This document shows positions 36,419 through 44,655 of a DNA stretch of 64,000 nt, in pieces. A program made the translations under genes and the position numbers. The first letter of the stretch is position 1. Each line of letters starts with the position of its first letter. The notes beneath the pieces were generated by a model that was not told the origin of the DNA, did not search any database, and saw only the letters and a list, made by a program, of their open reading frames with translations. Source of the stretch: Paenibacillus sp. FSL H7-0326 (GTDB lineage Bacteria > Bacillota > Bacilli > Paenibacillales > Paenibacillaceae). The stretch spans positions 1,612,001 to 1,676,000 of the forward strand of contig NZ_MPVN01000001.1 in assembly GCF_001955535.1 (NCBI RefSeq), written 5' to 3'.

Positions 36419-37190
36419 CACAGATCTATCGACTGCTCCGTCCGAGCGAAAATCTCCCGCTCATCGTCCCATCCCTGTGCTCGAAATCTTTGGCCCTACC
36501 GTTCAAGGAGAAGGGATGGTCATTGGGCAGAAAACGATGTTCGTCAGAACGGCTGGCTGTGATTACCGCTGCTCATGGTGTGACTCGGCGTTTACCTGGG
36601 ATGGCAGTGCCAAGGATCAGATTCGTCTGCTGAGCAGCGAGGACATCTGGAGTGAGCTTACCTCAATTGGCGGTGACCGTTTCTCCCACGTTACGATCTC
36701 CGGAGGGAATCCGGCCTTACTGCCTCAGATGGGAGAGCTCGTGAAGCTGCTGCAGGCTAGAGGCATTCGTACGGCCGTCGAGACTCAAGGCTCCAAATGG
36801 CAGGACTGGCTGATGGATATCAGTGAAGTCACACTATCTCCGAAGCCGCCAAGCTCAGGAATGACAACGGACTGGCAGAAGCTTGATGAGATCGTTCAGC
36901 GTCTGGCTAACCGGGCGAGTGACACAGCTTACAGCCTGAAAGTCGTCATTTTTGATGAGAAGGATCTGGAGTATGCACGTAAGGTGCATAAGCGCTACCC
37001 GGAAGTATCCATGTACTTGCAAACAGGCAACCCAGATGTTACCACTGGTGATGTGGAGAACCACGCCTCTTCCCTGCTGCATCGATATGAATGGCTGATC
37101 GACCGAACGATGGAGCTGCCTGATATGAATGAGGTGAGGGTGCTTCCACAGCTGCACACGCTAGTGTGGGGCAATAAGCGCGGAGTGTAG
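36411..37190 (+). CDS. queE: 7-carboxy-7-deazaguanine synthase, radical SAM (259 aa)
   Basis: QueE rearranges 6-carboxytetrahydropterin to 7-carboxy-7-deazaguanine. The substrate-side segment is EIFGPTVQGEGMVIGQKTMF, and the Fe-S motif is CDYRCSWCD (CxxxCxxC, about residue 46). It continues with HVTISGGNPAL, the SAM-binding GGNP region, and SLKVVIFDEKD. The ATG at 36411, overlapping the end of queD by 8 bp, is preferred over the longer frame because GGGAGTGG precedes it. A spacer of nearly 290 bp containing a duplicated structured element separates it from queF. Confidence 0.93.
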   Translation: MNSTDLSTAPSERKSPAHRPIPVLEIFGPTVQGEGMVIGQKTMFVRTAGCDYRCSWCDSAFTWDGSAKDQIRLLSSEDIWSELTSIGGDRFSHVTISGGNPALLPQMGELVKLLQARGIRTAVETQGSKWQDWLMDISEVTLSPKPPSSGMTTDWQKLDEIVQRLANRASDTAYSLKVVIFDEKDLEYARKVHKRYPEVSMYLQTGNPDVTTGDVENHASSLLHRYEWLIDRTMELPDMNEVRVLPQLHTLVWGNKRGV

Positions 37191-37288
37191 CGGAGCAATG
37201 TTCAGTATATGCAGTGAGGTTTTTGGATGAAGAACGACTTTTGACGTAGTCAACCGGAGTGATTCACCATTGACCGAACGCTTTTACA
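37191..37288 (+). repeat. Imperfect direct repeat, copy 1 (queE-queF spacer)
   Basis: About 90 bp, nearly identical to the copy at 37344-37444. The core is CAGTATATGCAGTGAGG with TTTTTGGATGAAGAACGAC. It contains the TTGAC-gta-GTCAA hairpin, but its outer 3' arm (CCATTGACC) no longer matches the 5' arm GGTTTTTGG. Confidence 0.8.
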
Positions 37289-37343
37289 TCGGGCCTGCGA
37301 GCCGAATATCAGCGAGCAGTGCCCACCAGCACACAATAATAAT

Positions 37344-37444
37344 GCGGAAGCAATTTTCAGTATATGCAGTGAGGTTTTTGGATGAAGAACGACTTTTGAC
37401 GAAGTCAACCGGAGTGATTCAGCCAAAAACCGAACGCTTTTACA
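37344..37444 (+). repeat. Imperfect direct repeat, copy 2 (queE-queF spacer)
   Basis: Same element as copy 1, 155 bp downstream. Here GGTTTTTGG (37373-37381) pairs perfectly with CCAAAAACC (37423-37431), enclosing TTGAC-gaa-GTCAA (37396-37408). It ends about 20 bp before the queF ribosome binding site. Confidence 0.8.
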
Positions 37445-37477
37445 CAAATTGTTCCGCATCCAAGGAGAATGATGACA

Positions 37478-37975
37478 ATGGCCGGACGCCAATCCGATGA
37501 ACTGCAGGATATTACCCTGCTTGGCAATCAAGGAACGAAATACAATTTTGAATATGACCCTGACATCCTGGAGACCTTCGATAACAAGCATCCTTACAGA
37601 GATTACTTCGTGAAATTCAACAGCCCGGAGTTCACAAGCTTGTGCCCGATTACCGGACAGCCTGACTTCGCGACCATCTATATCAGCTACATTCCAGACA
37701 TCAAAATGGTCGAGAGCAAATCGCTGAAGCTGTATCTGTTCAGCTTCCGCAATCATGGAGATTTCCACGAGGACGTAGTCAACATTATCATGAATGATCT
37801 CATCAAGCTGATGGACCCGCGTTACATTGAAGTATGGGGTAAATTTACGCCAAGAGGCGGAATTTCCATTGATCCTTACTGCAACTATGGCCGTCCAGGA
37901 TCCAAATATGAAGAGCTTGCTACACAGCGCTTGTTCCAGCATGATATGTACCCGGAGAAAATCGATAACCGTTAA
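37478..37975 (+). CDS. queF: NADPH-dependent 7-cyano-7-deazaguanine reductase (165 aa)
   Basis: QueF reduces the preQ0 nitrile to preQ1, the final free-base step before insertion into tRNA. It is the short unimodular type. The catalytic Cys is in [20 protein letters not shown] (about residue 53), and the [20 protein letters not shown] motif follows. Three in-frame ATGs exist. The third, 37478, gives the 165-residue length of B. subtilis QueF and good spacing (10 nt) from AAGGAG. A strong terminator follows, ending the que operon. Confidence 0.95.
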   Translation: MAGRQSDELQDITLLGNQGTKYNFEYDPDILETFDNKHPYRDYFVKFNSPEFTSLCPITGQPDFATIYISYIPDIKMVESKSLKLYLFSFRNHGDFHEDVVNIIMNDLIKLMDPRYIEVWGKFTPRGGISIDPYCNYGRPGSKYEELATQRLFQHDMYPEKIDNR

Positions 37976-38001
37976 TCGAGATTCCAAGCTAACAGGTGTA
38001 T

Positions 38002-38037
38002 GGAGCCGTTTCACTTTGCAGTGAAGGGGCTCCTTTT
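38002..38037 (+). terminator. Terminator of the que operon
   Basis: GGAGCC (38002-38007) pairs with GGCTCC (38028-38033), with an inner TTCACT/AGTGAA stem, followed by TTTT. Confidence 0.88.
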
Positions 38038-38194
38038 GCTATTTACCGTTATTCCGCCATTGCAGGTTAAGTAATTTTTGCCATATGATGAGAGAATCTT
38101 CGTTGCTTACGGTTGTTCACTTAACTATGCAGGGGATGATTGGCATCGATTACACCTTATCTTTTCTTCCCTGTACTTCAAAGGAGACCATCAC

Positions 38195-39463
38195 ATGTCA
38201 CTCAATTCGTTAACAAAAGCCGGCGGTTCTGGCGCCCGGCTGCTGCCGCGTCCGGGCAGTGATCCGCAGACTACAATCTTCCCCATTCTGATTGCCATTG
38301 GTCTTGTGCATCTGCTCAATGATTCGGTGCAATCCGTCATTCCCGCGATCTTTCCGGTGCTGCAGGATAACATGGGGATCAGCTACAGTCAGATGGGGTG
38401 GATCGCATTCGCCCTGAATATCACCGCTTCGATCATGCAGCCGGTCGTAGGTTATTTCTCCGATAAACGGCCAACGCCCGCGCTGCTTCCGATCGGTATG
38501 GCGTTTACCTGCTCAGGGATGATCTTCCTCGCCTTTGCCAATAGTTATATGGCGATTCTGCTTGCGGTAATTATGGTCGGATTAGGCTCGGCCGCCTTCC
38601 ATCCCGAAGGCTCCAAAGTGTCCCATATGGCGGCAGGCAATCGCCGCGGTTTGGCTCAATCTATCTTTCAGGTTGGAGGTAACGCGGGCCAGTCGCTGGC
38701 ACCGCTTCTAACCCGCTGGGTGTTCATTCCTTTTGGACTTATGGGCTCACTCGGCTTCGCAGCCCTGGCAATGGTCGGAATTGCTGTTCAAATCTACATC
38801 GCGAGATGGTACGGAAGAACCCTTCGAAGCGCAGGGTACGCCAAGAAAAAAGCAAACGCAGGTGTCATGAATCCAGCAGTGAAAAACAAAATTATGTATG
38901 CCTTTGTCGTACTCGTTCTGCTCGTATTTGTACGGTCCTGGTATATTTCATCGATCGGCAGCTACTATGCCTTCTTCCTGAAGGATGCCTTTGCGCTTTC
39001 GACGGAAGATGCACAGATTTTTATTTTCTTGTTCCTGGGAGCAGGTGCAGTGGGTACCTTCCTGGGCGGACCGCTGGCTGACCGTTTTGGTAAGCGCAAT
39101 GTCATTTTGGCGTCAATGGCACTGGCCTCTCCGCTTGCACTGATTCTGCCTTATGCGAATCTGTTCTGGACAGGAGTACTGCTGACCATCATCGGATTCA
39201 TCATGCTGTCCAGCTTCTCCGTAACCGTCGTCTATGCCCAAATGCTCGTGCCCGGCAAGATCGGTACCGTATCCGGCATGATCACAGGTCTTGCCTTTGG
39301 ACTCGGGGGCCTTGGCTCATTGGTGCTTGGCAACTGGATCGACGCAGCAGGAATTAATACAGTGATGTTCGTCTGCAGCTTCATGCCGCTGCTGGGTGTA
39401 CTCACCTTCCTATTGCCAACCGATAAACGTCTCGCCTCCTGGACGGATCATACCGCTTCCTAA
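38195..39463 (+). CDS. MFS transporter, fosmidomycin-resistance (Fsr) type (422 aa)
   Basis: This is a 12-helix major facilitator protein. The early segment IGLVHLLNDSVQSVIPAIFP is characteristic of the Fsr group. It continues with VGYFSDKRPTP (the loop 2-3 motif), LGSAAFHPEGSKVSHMAAG and GGPLADRFGKRNVI in the second half. Fsr proteins are drug/H+ antiporters; the physiological substrate here is unknown. The ATG at 38195 follows AAAGGAG by 8 nt, and the longer open frame has no site. It is a single gene closed by a strong terminator. Confidence 0.88.
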   Translation: MSLNSLTKAGGSGARLLPRPGSDPQTTIFPILIAIGLVHLLNDSVQSVIPAIFPVLQDNMGISYSQMGWIAFALNITASIMQPVVGYFSDKRPTPALLPIGMAFTCSGMIFLAFANSYMAILLAVIMVGLGSAAFHPEGSKVSHMAAGNRRGLAQSIFQVGGNAGQSLAPLLTRWVFIPFGLMGSLGFAALAMVGIAVQIYIARWYGRTLRSAGYAKKKANAGVMNPAVKNKIMYAFVVLVLLVFVRSWYISSIGSYYAFFLKDAFALSTEDAQIFIFLFLGAGAVGTFLGGPLADRFGKRNVILASMALASPLALILPYANLFWTGVLLTIIGFIMLSSFSVTVVYAQMLVPGKIGTVSGMITGLAFGLGGLGSLVLGNWIDAAGINTVMFVCSFMPLLGVLTFLLPTDKRLASWTDHTAS

Positions 39464-39494
39464 GGAAATACTAGAATTGTATAGGTAACGTAGA

Positions 39495-39524
39495 AAAGCG
39501 CTCGGGAATCATCCCGGGCGCTTT
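39495..39524 (+). terminator. Terminator of the MFS gene
   Basis: AAAGCGCTCGGG and CCCGGGCGCTTT arms with a 6-nt loop, followed by ATTTCT. Confidence 0.82.
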
Positions 39525-39566
39525 ATTTCTGTCTGCAGCAACCCTGCTGCAATAGAAGAGGCTTGT

Positions 39567-39743
39567 TTATTGCTTAGGCCGCTTCTTTACTAGTAGTGAT
39601 ATAAGCAATTGCACGACGATATATATAATACCTATGATAATGAATGGAGCAGGGATACCTGCCGTCATCATAAAAAACACAATCACCAGTCCAATCAACG
39701 TATAAAAGAGACGTTTCCCCGTCCTTCGCCTAGTATTCTTCAC
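39567..39743 (-). CDS. Small two-helix membrane protein (58 aa)
   Basis: A compact frame starting GTG, with AAGGGAG 7 nt upstream. The product has a basic N-terminus (KNTRRRTGKR), two membrane helices (TLIGLVIVFFMMTAGIPAPF and then IIIGIIYIVVQLLISLLV) and a basic tail KKRPKQ. Positive charges at both ends predict both termini inside. Not recognised beyond this. It is on the opposite strand to the MFS gene and next to the AraC regulator. Confidence 0.6.
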   Translation of the reverse strand: MKNTRRRTGKRLFYTLIGLVIVFFMMTAGIPAPFIIIGIIYIVVQLLISLLVKKRPKQ

Positions 39744-39824
39744 TTCTGCACTCCCTTCACTTAAAAAGCGATATTACGTTAAGCCTTATAACGCTAATTG
39801 ATCGCAAAGGTTGCACGAAAAAAA

Positions 39825-40892
39825 TTACTTCGCGCCAATTGTACGATATTGTCCTGGAGCGAGCCCTGTCCATTTTTTAAAAGCATGCTGAAACGCACTG
39901 TCCTCCGAAAAATGAAGCAAATAAGCAATGTCCGCAATGGACTGCTCCGGCTCCTTAAGATATCTAAGCGCAAGCTCCTTGCGAATATCATTGAGCAGCC
40001 TTGTGTATGTCGTATTCTCCTGCTGAAGCTTAGCCTGGAGCGTTCTCGTGCTCATATGAAAATACGCTGCAGCATCCGATATACTTGGCAGGCTGACCCT
40101 GAGCTGCTCCATGATCCACCTTGTGAGCTCATCCGTAAAATGACGGCCGGCCTTCAGCTTAAGGAGTACATCTGAAGTCCGTTCTTCAAACCATCCGGCA
40201 AGCCGGACATCGGCATAAAGCACCGGATACTCCAGTACTTTCTGAGGAAAATACAGACTTGTATGCTCCTTATTAAACTCGGGCTGCACACCCAGCACTT
40301 TCCTGTACTCATCTCCGCTGTCCGGTTCCGGATGCATGAGCGTTATCCTGCTGAACTCGATAGCTCTGCCGCTAAGCCGAATCATGATATGAACAAGCGA
40401 GCTCACCATATCGTCTACACAATGTCTTGATGGCGGATAAGACAGCTCTTCCAGCGATAAAGTGAGTACCGCCTCTGAACCCTGCCTAGAGAGCCGTATA
40501 TCATAGCCGCTGCAGACCGTTGCATAATATCTTTGATAGGCGTGAATACATTCCCCAATGGTCCCCGAATGCACCATCGTATACCCCAGCACTCCAAGAT
40601 CCGCCATCTCCATCTGAGAACCCTGGTGAAGTCCAAAATGCTCATCCTCCAGAAGCTCTGCCGCCGCACAAGCCAGCTTCACATGCTGCTCTGCCCCAAT
40701 GCGGGCTTCCGGATCCTGCAGCAATCTGGGGTCCAGACCATTGTCCCGGCAAAAGGTGTCCACATCATAACCGGATAAAGAAACGCTCCTGATCATGGTA
40801 TATAGCATCGTAATGGATATGCCGTAATCGACGATCTCCCCCACCTCCCTTAAAAAAGCAGAACAGAACATGAATTCTGCGTGATAGATCAT
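39825..40892 (-). CDS. AraC family regulator with OruR/ArgR-type N-terminal domain (up to 355 aa)
   Basis: The N-terminal arabinose-binding-like domain (PF12625 type) is seen in GYDVDTFCRDNGLDPRLLQD and DLGVLGYTMVHSGTIGECI with AYQRYYATV (about 100-125). Two helix-turn-helix motifs form the C-terminus: LPSISDAAAYFHMSTRTLQAKL and QSIADIAYLLHFSEDSAFQHAF with KKWTGLAPGQYR. The start is uncertain. The first ATG at 40892 has a weak site, while GGGAGGTGGGGGAG inside the frame suggests a start near residues 17-30. It is divergent from the quinone reductase-like gene with 76 bp between them, so that gene is a likely target. Confidence 0.85.
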   Translation of the reverse strand: MIYHAEFMFCSAFLREVGEIVDYGISITMLYTMIRSVSLSGYDVDTFCRDNGLDPRLLQDPEARIGAEQHVKLACAAAELLEDEHFGLHQGSQMEMADLGVLGYTMVHSGTIGECIHAYQRYYATVCSGYDIRLSRQGSEAVLTLSLEELSYPPSRHCVDDMVSSLVHIMIRLSGRAIEFSRITLMHPEPDSGDEYRKVLGVQPEFNKEHTSLYFPQKVLEYPVLYADVRLAGWFEERTSDVLLKLKAGRHFTDELTRWIMEQLRVSLPSISDAAAYFHMSTRTLQAKLQQENTTYTRLLNDIRKELALRYLKEPEQSIADIAYLLHFSEDSAFQHAFKKWTGLAPGQYRTIGAK

Positions 40893-40968
40893 AAGTATAA
40901 ATTCAAACTTCCTATATGATGAGTAACGAAGAACATTTCACACGCATCCATTAGGAGGATTAAATGAT

Positions 40969-41562
40969 ATGAGTAAATCTCAACTACCCGTAATTACGAT
41001 TATACTAGGACATCCTGATCGTGACAGCTACTGCACCGCACTCGCTCAAGCTTATATGAAGGGAGCTAGAGAGCAAGGAGCAACCGTTCACTTGCTTGAG
41101 CTCGGCGAGCTGAGCTTCAACCCCAACCTCAAATACGGATACAGACAACGGACTGAGCTGGAGCCGGACCTGCTGTATGCTCAGGAGATGATCAAGCAAT
41201 CGGATCACATTGTCCTGATCTATCCCCTCTGGTGGGGAAGCATGCCAGCGCTTCTCAAAGGCTTCTTTGATCGGATTCTTCTTCCCCACTATGCTTATCT
41301 GCAGCGTCCGAGCAGTCTGCTCTGGGATAAGCTTCTTACCGGCAAGACAGCCCACCTTATTGTCACGATGGACACTCCATCCTTGTATTATCGGCTCATA
41401 TATGGAAGGGCAGGACACCGAGTGGTCACACAAGGTATATTCGGTTACTGCGGAATCAAGACACGAAAAATTACCGAAATCGGTCCGGTTAAAACATCGA
41501 CAGACGTTAAGAAACAGCAGTGGCTGAGTAAAATCCACAAGCTTGGAGCCAAGCTGGCCTGA
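40969..41562 (+). CDS. NAD(P)H dehydrogenase (quinone)-like flavoprotein (197 aa)
   Basis: This is a flavodoxin-fold oxidoreductase of the DT-diaphorase/KefF/YwrO family. Markers are the N-terminal LGHPDRDSYCTALAQAYMKG, FNPNLKYGYR, the flavin-side VLIYPLWWGSMPALLKGFFD (about 85-104) and a C-terminal GIFGYCGIK. The residue normally Phe/His-rich in the dimer interface cannot be judged. AGGAGG precedes the ATG. It is divergent from an AraC-type regulator that may induce it in response to a quinone or other electrophile. Confidence 0.87.
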   Translation: MSKSQLPVITIILGHPDRDSYCTALAQAYMKGAREQGATVHLLELGELSFNPNLKYGYRQRTELEPDLLYAQEMIKQSDHIVLIYPLWWGSMPALLKGFFDRILLPHYAYLQRPSSLLWDKLLTGKTAHLIVTMDTPSLYYRLIYGRAGHRVVTQGIFGYCGIKTRKITEIGPVKTSTDVKKQQWLSKIHKLGAKLA

Positions 41563-41674
41563 CGTTACAGAAAAGTTATGCATCAAGCGATAGGATTGAT
41601 TCGTATCCTGCTGTGGTTCCCATGCCGTTATCCACATGCCCATGCGGGGTTGCTGTATGACTGAGCGTAAGTCT

Positions 41675-42640
41675 CTACGCAAGCTCTGCCAATCGTTTGA
41701 GCAAGCGGCGTTTCTTATACAGCATTTTCCCTGCTTCAGACACATCGGACAGCGTTCCTTTGTTGCTGATGGACCCGAATATAATCCCTGCGATGGGAAT
41801 CATCTGAAACAGCTGCTTCCAGCCAAGACTGTCCCGATACGTATTGACCACCTCGCGCCAGCCCTGGATCTGGGATATGACCTCAGCATTCGTATGCTCT
41901 TCATCGAAGGTAGCGAGTTCGGTTAGGATCGCTTTCTTTCCGACGATGTCGGCGGAAGAGAACTGAAGACATTTGAGTACAAATACTCGCTCCATGGGAT
42001 CATTCGGATCATAGCCGTAACAGATGGCGATCTCTTGGAGCGTCTTGAGTGAATTGCCGAGAACCAGCGTCATGTCTGCAGCCATCGTAATAAATCCGCC
42101 GACCCCGGTAGCTGCACCGCTTGCCGCTGCAAATTTCACGCGCTCCGAGATAATGTCATCTGCTACCTGGTCCATTACCAAGACAGGCAGGTGTGATACC
42201 TGTTCAAGTGAAATGGCAGAGGCCTCTTCATGGTCAGCATCCTTCTGCTTCTGGCCTTTGCCTGTTACACTCGCAGTGACGCTTGAAGCGGCTGTGCTCA
42301 GCTGTTTGAACAGCGTCTTCATACTGCCTTTCTTGTCTTCTTCCTTAGTGGAACCTTCCTTAGTGGAACCTTCCTGAGCTTCACCTTGCAGTATGTTATT
42401 AATCCGGCGAAGCACCGTTTTTGGGTTAACCAGAAATTTACCGCCATTCTGAATAAAAGCACCCATTTCATTCAGGACATCTCCCAGCTTGTCGCGAACA
42501 ATCTTCGGCGTCAGCTTATCCAGCATCACAAAGGGCAGCCGGCCAAGCTTTTCCCAAAAAAAGATATCCTTCTGCTCGTTCTCCCATTTCTCTATGTCAG
42601 CCAGCTGGCTCTTCAATTCATCGGCATGTTCCATCTTCAT
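41675..42640 (-). CDS. EcsC family protein (321 aa)
   Basis: The EcsC domain spans most of the protein. Typical elements are ADIEKWENEQKDIFFWEKLG at the start, the linker, then AASGAATGVGGFITMAADMT (a Gly-rich hydrophobic segment, about 182-205) and ICYGYDPNDPMERVFVLKCL. A Lys/Glu/Ser insert with a tandem EGSTKEGSTKEE repeat is at about 92-110. EcsC proteins are named after the Bacillus ecsABC locus but occur alone. Their role is unclear. The start has GGAGAACG upstream. It is divergent from hmp. Confidence 0.82.
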   Translation of the reverse strand: MKMEHADELKSQLADIEKWENEQKDIFFWEKLGRLPFVMLDKLTPKIVRDKLGDVLNEMGAFIQNGGKFLVNPKTVLRRINNILQGEAQEGSTKEGSTKEEDKKGSMKTLFKQLSTAASSVTASVTGKGQKQKDADHEEASAISLEQVSHLPVLVMDQVADDIISERVKFAAASGAATGVGGFITMAADMTLVLGNSLKTLQEIAICYGYDPNDPMERVFVLKCLQFSSADIVGKKAILTELATFDEEHTNAEVISQIQGWREVVNTYRDSLGWKQLFQMIPIAGIIFGSISNKGTLSDVSEAGKMLYKKRRLLKRLAELA

Positions 42641-42748
42641 TATAATAACGTTCTCCTTCTATTCATTTCTCTTAAATTTCACAACATGTATACGATTTAG
42701 AATGGAGAAAAGATGCATTTCTATTCTTCATTTCCTGTTCACATTAGG

Positions 42749-42791
42749 TGTGATCCAAATCACAATTCGTCCCTTATGTCTCTTCTATACT
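42749..42791 (+). promoter_or_regulatory. Crp/Fnr-type site and promoter of hmp
   Basis: The perfect dyad TGTGATCCAAATCACA (42749-42764) matches TGTGA-N6-TCACA, the B. subtilis Fnr/Crp-type consensus. TATACT (42786-42791) is a good -10 without a matching -35. The expected start (about 42798) places the dyad centre at about -41.5, the class II activator position. Confidence 0.72.
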
Positions 42792-42821
42792 TGAACTAAT
42801 TCAACAGAGGGGGCTTTATTT

Positions 42822-44027
42822 ATGTTAAGTACTCAAGATATCAAAATCATTCAATCCACGGTTCCTGTGCTCGAAGTGCACGGCAATGAGATTACACGGC
42901 GGTTCTATAAGCTGATGTTTGAACATCATCCTGAGCTGCTCCATATTTTCAATCATACCAATCAGAGCCAAGGCAAGCAGCAAGCAGCACTAGCCGCGAT
43001 GGTATATGCTGCTGCCAAATATATTGATCGACTTGAAACTGTACTGCCAGCTGTTACCCAAGTCGCCCATAAGCACCGCAGCCTCGGGGTAAAGCCGGAG
43101 CACTATCCCATCGTTGGCAAGTATTTGCTGATGGCGATCAAGGATGTACTGGGTGAAGCCGCTACAGATGAGATTATTGAGGCGTGGGGGAATGCTTACC
43201 AGGTCATTGCCGACGTATTTATCCAAATGGAGGCCAAAATGTATGAGGAGGCTTCCGATCAGCCTGGAGGCTGGGAAGGCTTCCGTGCATTTGAGGTCGT
43301 AAAAACCGTGGACGAAAGTGACATTATCCGTTCCTTCTACTTACAGCCTGCAGATCAATCGCCGCTCGCTCCGTTCGATCCTGGGCAATACATTAGTGTG
43401 AAAGTTGAAATTCCAGGTGATTCATATACCCATATTCGTCAGTACAGCTTGTCGGGCGCTCCCGGTCTGCCGCATTACCGAATCAGTGTCAAGAAAGAGA
43501 CAGCCAGAGGGGATTCACCTGCGGGCAGAGTATCCAGCTATCTCCATGATCAGATTCACGCAGGCGACACCCTATGGCTGTCAGCACCTGCAGGAGACTT
43601 CAAGCTTGAGATGCAGGATGATCGTCCGCTTGTGCTCATCGGAGGAGGCATCGGCATCACTCCCCTCATCAGCATGCTTCAGTCTGAACTGGCCAGCGGC
43701 GCAGAACGTGACATTACGTTCATTCATGCAGCTCAGCACATGAAGGTCCAAGCCATGGGACCACAGATCCGGCAACTGGAACAGGAGCATGACCGTCTGT
43801 CTGCTTACTTCTGTTACAGCGATCCTCAATCCGAAGATGAGGGCTACGACAGAGCAGGGAGAATCGATTCAGCCTGGCTTGCAGAGGTCGTTCAGACGAC
43901 AGATGCTCATTTTTACTTCTGCGGACCGACCTTGTTCATGAAGAGTCTTCGGGGCATACTGCTGGACTGGGGTGTACGGGAGCAGGATTTGCATTATGAA
44001 TTTTTCGGACCCAAAGAGCAGCTATAA
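42822..44027 (+). CDS. hmp: Flavohemoprotein, nitric oxide dioxygenase (401 aa)
   Basis: This detoxifies NO to nitrate with O2 and NAD(P)H. The globin domain (1-135) has FNHTNQSQGKQQAALA and the proximal HKHRSLGVKPEHYPIVGKYL region. The FAD-binding ferredoxin reductase-like domain contains HIRQYSLSGAPG (about 205). The NAD domain contains LIGGGIGITPLISMLQ and ends with YFCGPTLFM and YEFFGP. Length is that of the family. The ATG follows AGAGGGGG. A Crp/Fnr-type dyad at about -41.5 indicates activation at low oxygen or under NO. Its end overlaps the convergent Crp/Fnr gene by 6 bp. Confidence 0.95.
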   Translation: MLSTQDIKIIQSTVPVLEVHGNEITRRFYKLMFEHHPELLHIFNHTNQSQGKQQAALAAMVYAAAKYIDRLETVLPAVTQVAHKHRSLGVKPEHYPIVGKYLLMAIKDVLGEAATDEIIEAWGNAYQVIADVFIQMEAKMYEEASDQPGGWEGFRAFEVVKTVDESDIIRSFYLQPADQSPLAPFDPGQYISVKVEIPGDSYTHIRQYSLSGAPGLPHYRISVKKETARGDSPAGRVSSYLHDQIHAGDTLWLSAPAGDFKLEMQDDRPLVLIGGGIGITPLISMLQSELASGAERDITFIHAAQHMKVQAMGPQIRQLEQEHDRLSAYFCYSDPQSEDEGYDRAGRIDSAWLAEVVQTTDAHFYFCGPTLFMKSLRGILLDWGVREQDLHYEFFGPKEQL

Positions 44028-44543
44028 ATCCGGCTCCTGCACTTCCGATGTACCTGCTCTCAGCAAACGGTTAACTGTCTCTCTTCGGAGACCAATCAGC
44101 TGTCCGATCTCGGATTGGGTGAGCACATCGGTCATTTTCTCTGGAGCGAGGTAACCTTCCAGCCATCCCTGAAGCCGGCGAAGTCGTTCTGCGGGATGGG
44201 TCTCTGTCATTTGATCCATTCTCTCCTGCATCATTCTAACCTTATTTTGCAGCAGAAGTGCGATATCCCGATACTTCGCGGGCTGCTCCGATAAAGCATG
44301 ATACCATGCTGTGGAAGGGATCACTTCAATCTCACATTTAGTTAGAGCTATAGCCGTTCCGAAACAAGGACCCGGACTGATCAGGCTATGATGAGGAATG
44401 GTTTCTCCGGGTACGATGAGATTAACGAGATAAGCATTGCCATCCTCCTGAATTCGGACGATTTTTAGCAAGCCTTTATGAAGATGATACAGCGGCCCAG
44501 TATCTCCCTGACGAAAAAGAATCTCGCCTTTATGTAAAATCAT
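44022..44543 (-). CDS. Crp/Fnr family transcriptional regulator (173 aa)
   Basis: A short cyclic-nucleotide-binding-like beta barrel (ILHKGEILFRQGDTGPLYHL about 2-21, GETIPHHSLISPGPCFGTAI) is followed by a dimerisation helix (LLLQNKVRMMQERMDQM) and a C-terminal helix-turn-helix, DVLTQSEIGQLIGLRRETVN with RLL (about 139-161). It is about 50 residues shorter than typical Crp/Fnr proteins and lacks an N-terminal Fe-S cysteine cluster. Scattered cysteines remain (GPCFGT, TKCEIEV). GGAGG precedes the ATG. Convergence with hmp, which carries a Crp/Fnr dyad, suggests hmp as target. Confidence 0.85.
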   Translation of the reverse strand: MILHKGEILFRQGDTGPLYHLHKGLLKIVRIQEDGNAYLVNLIVPGETIPHHSLISPGPCFGTAIALTKCEIEVIPSTAWYHALSEQPAKYRDIALLLQNKVRMMQERMDQMTETHPAERLRRLQGWLEGYLAPEKMTDVLTQSEIGQLIGLRRETVNRLLRAGTSEVQEPDL

Positions 44544-44599
44544 GTTTTTCCTCCAGCTTTCTATAATACATTTGAGTGATGATACTGATTCATCTTAAC

Positions 44600-44632
44600 A
44601 AAAAAGAAGCCCGGAATACATTCCGAGGCTTC
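44600..44632 (-). terminator. Terminator of the SLH protein gene
   Basis: GAAGCCTCGGAAT and ATTCCGGGCTTC on the minus strand, followed by TTTTTT. Confidence 0.85.
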
Positions 44633-44655
44633 CTTTATATTCAGGAACATTTTTA

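Noticed and set aside
35822..36421. 199-codon minus-strand frame opposite queD
   Set aside because: Antisense shadow of queD and queC, both strongly supported by catalytic motifs.
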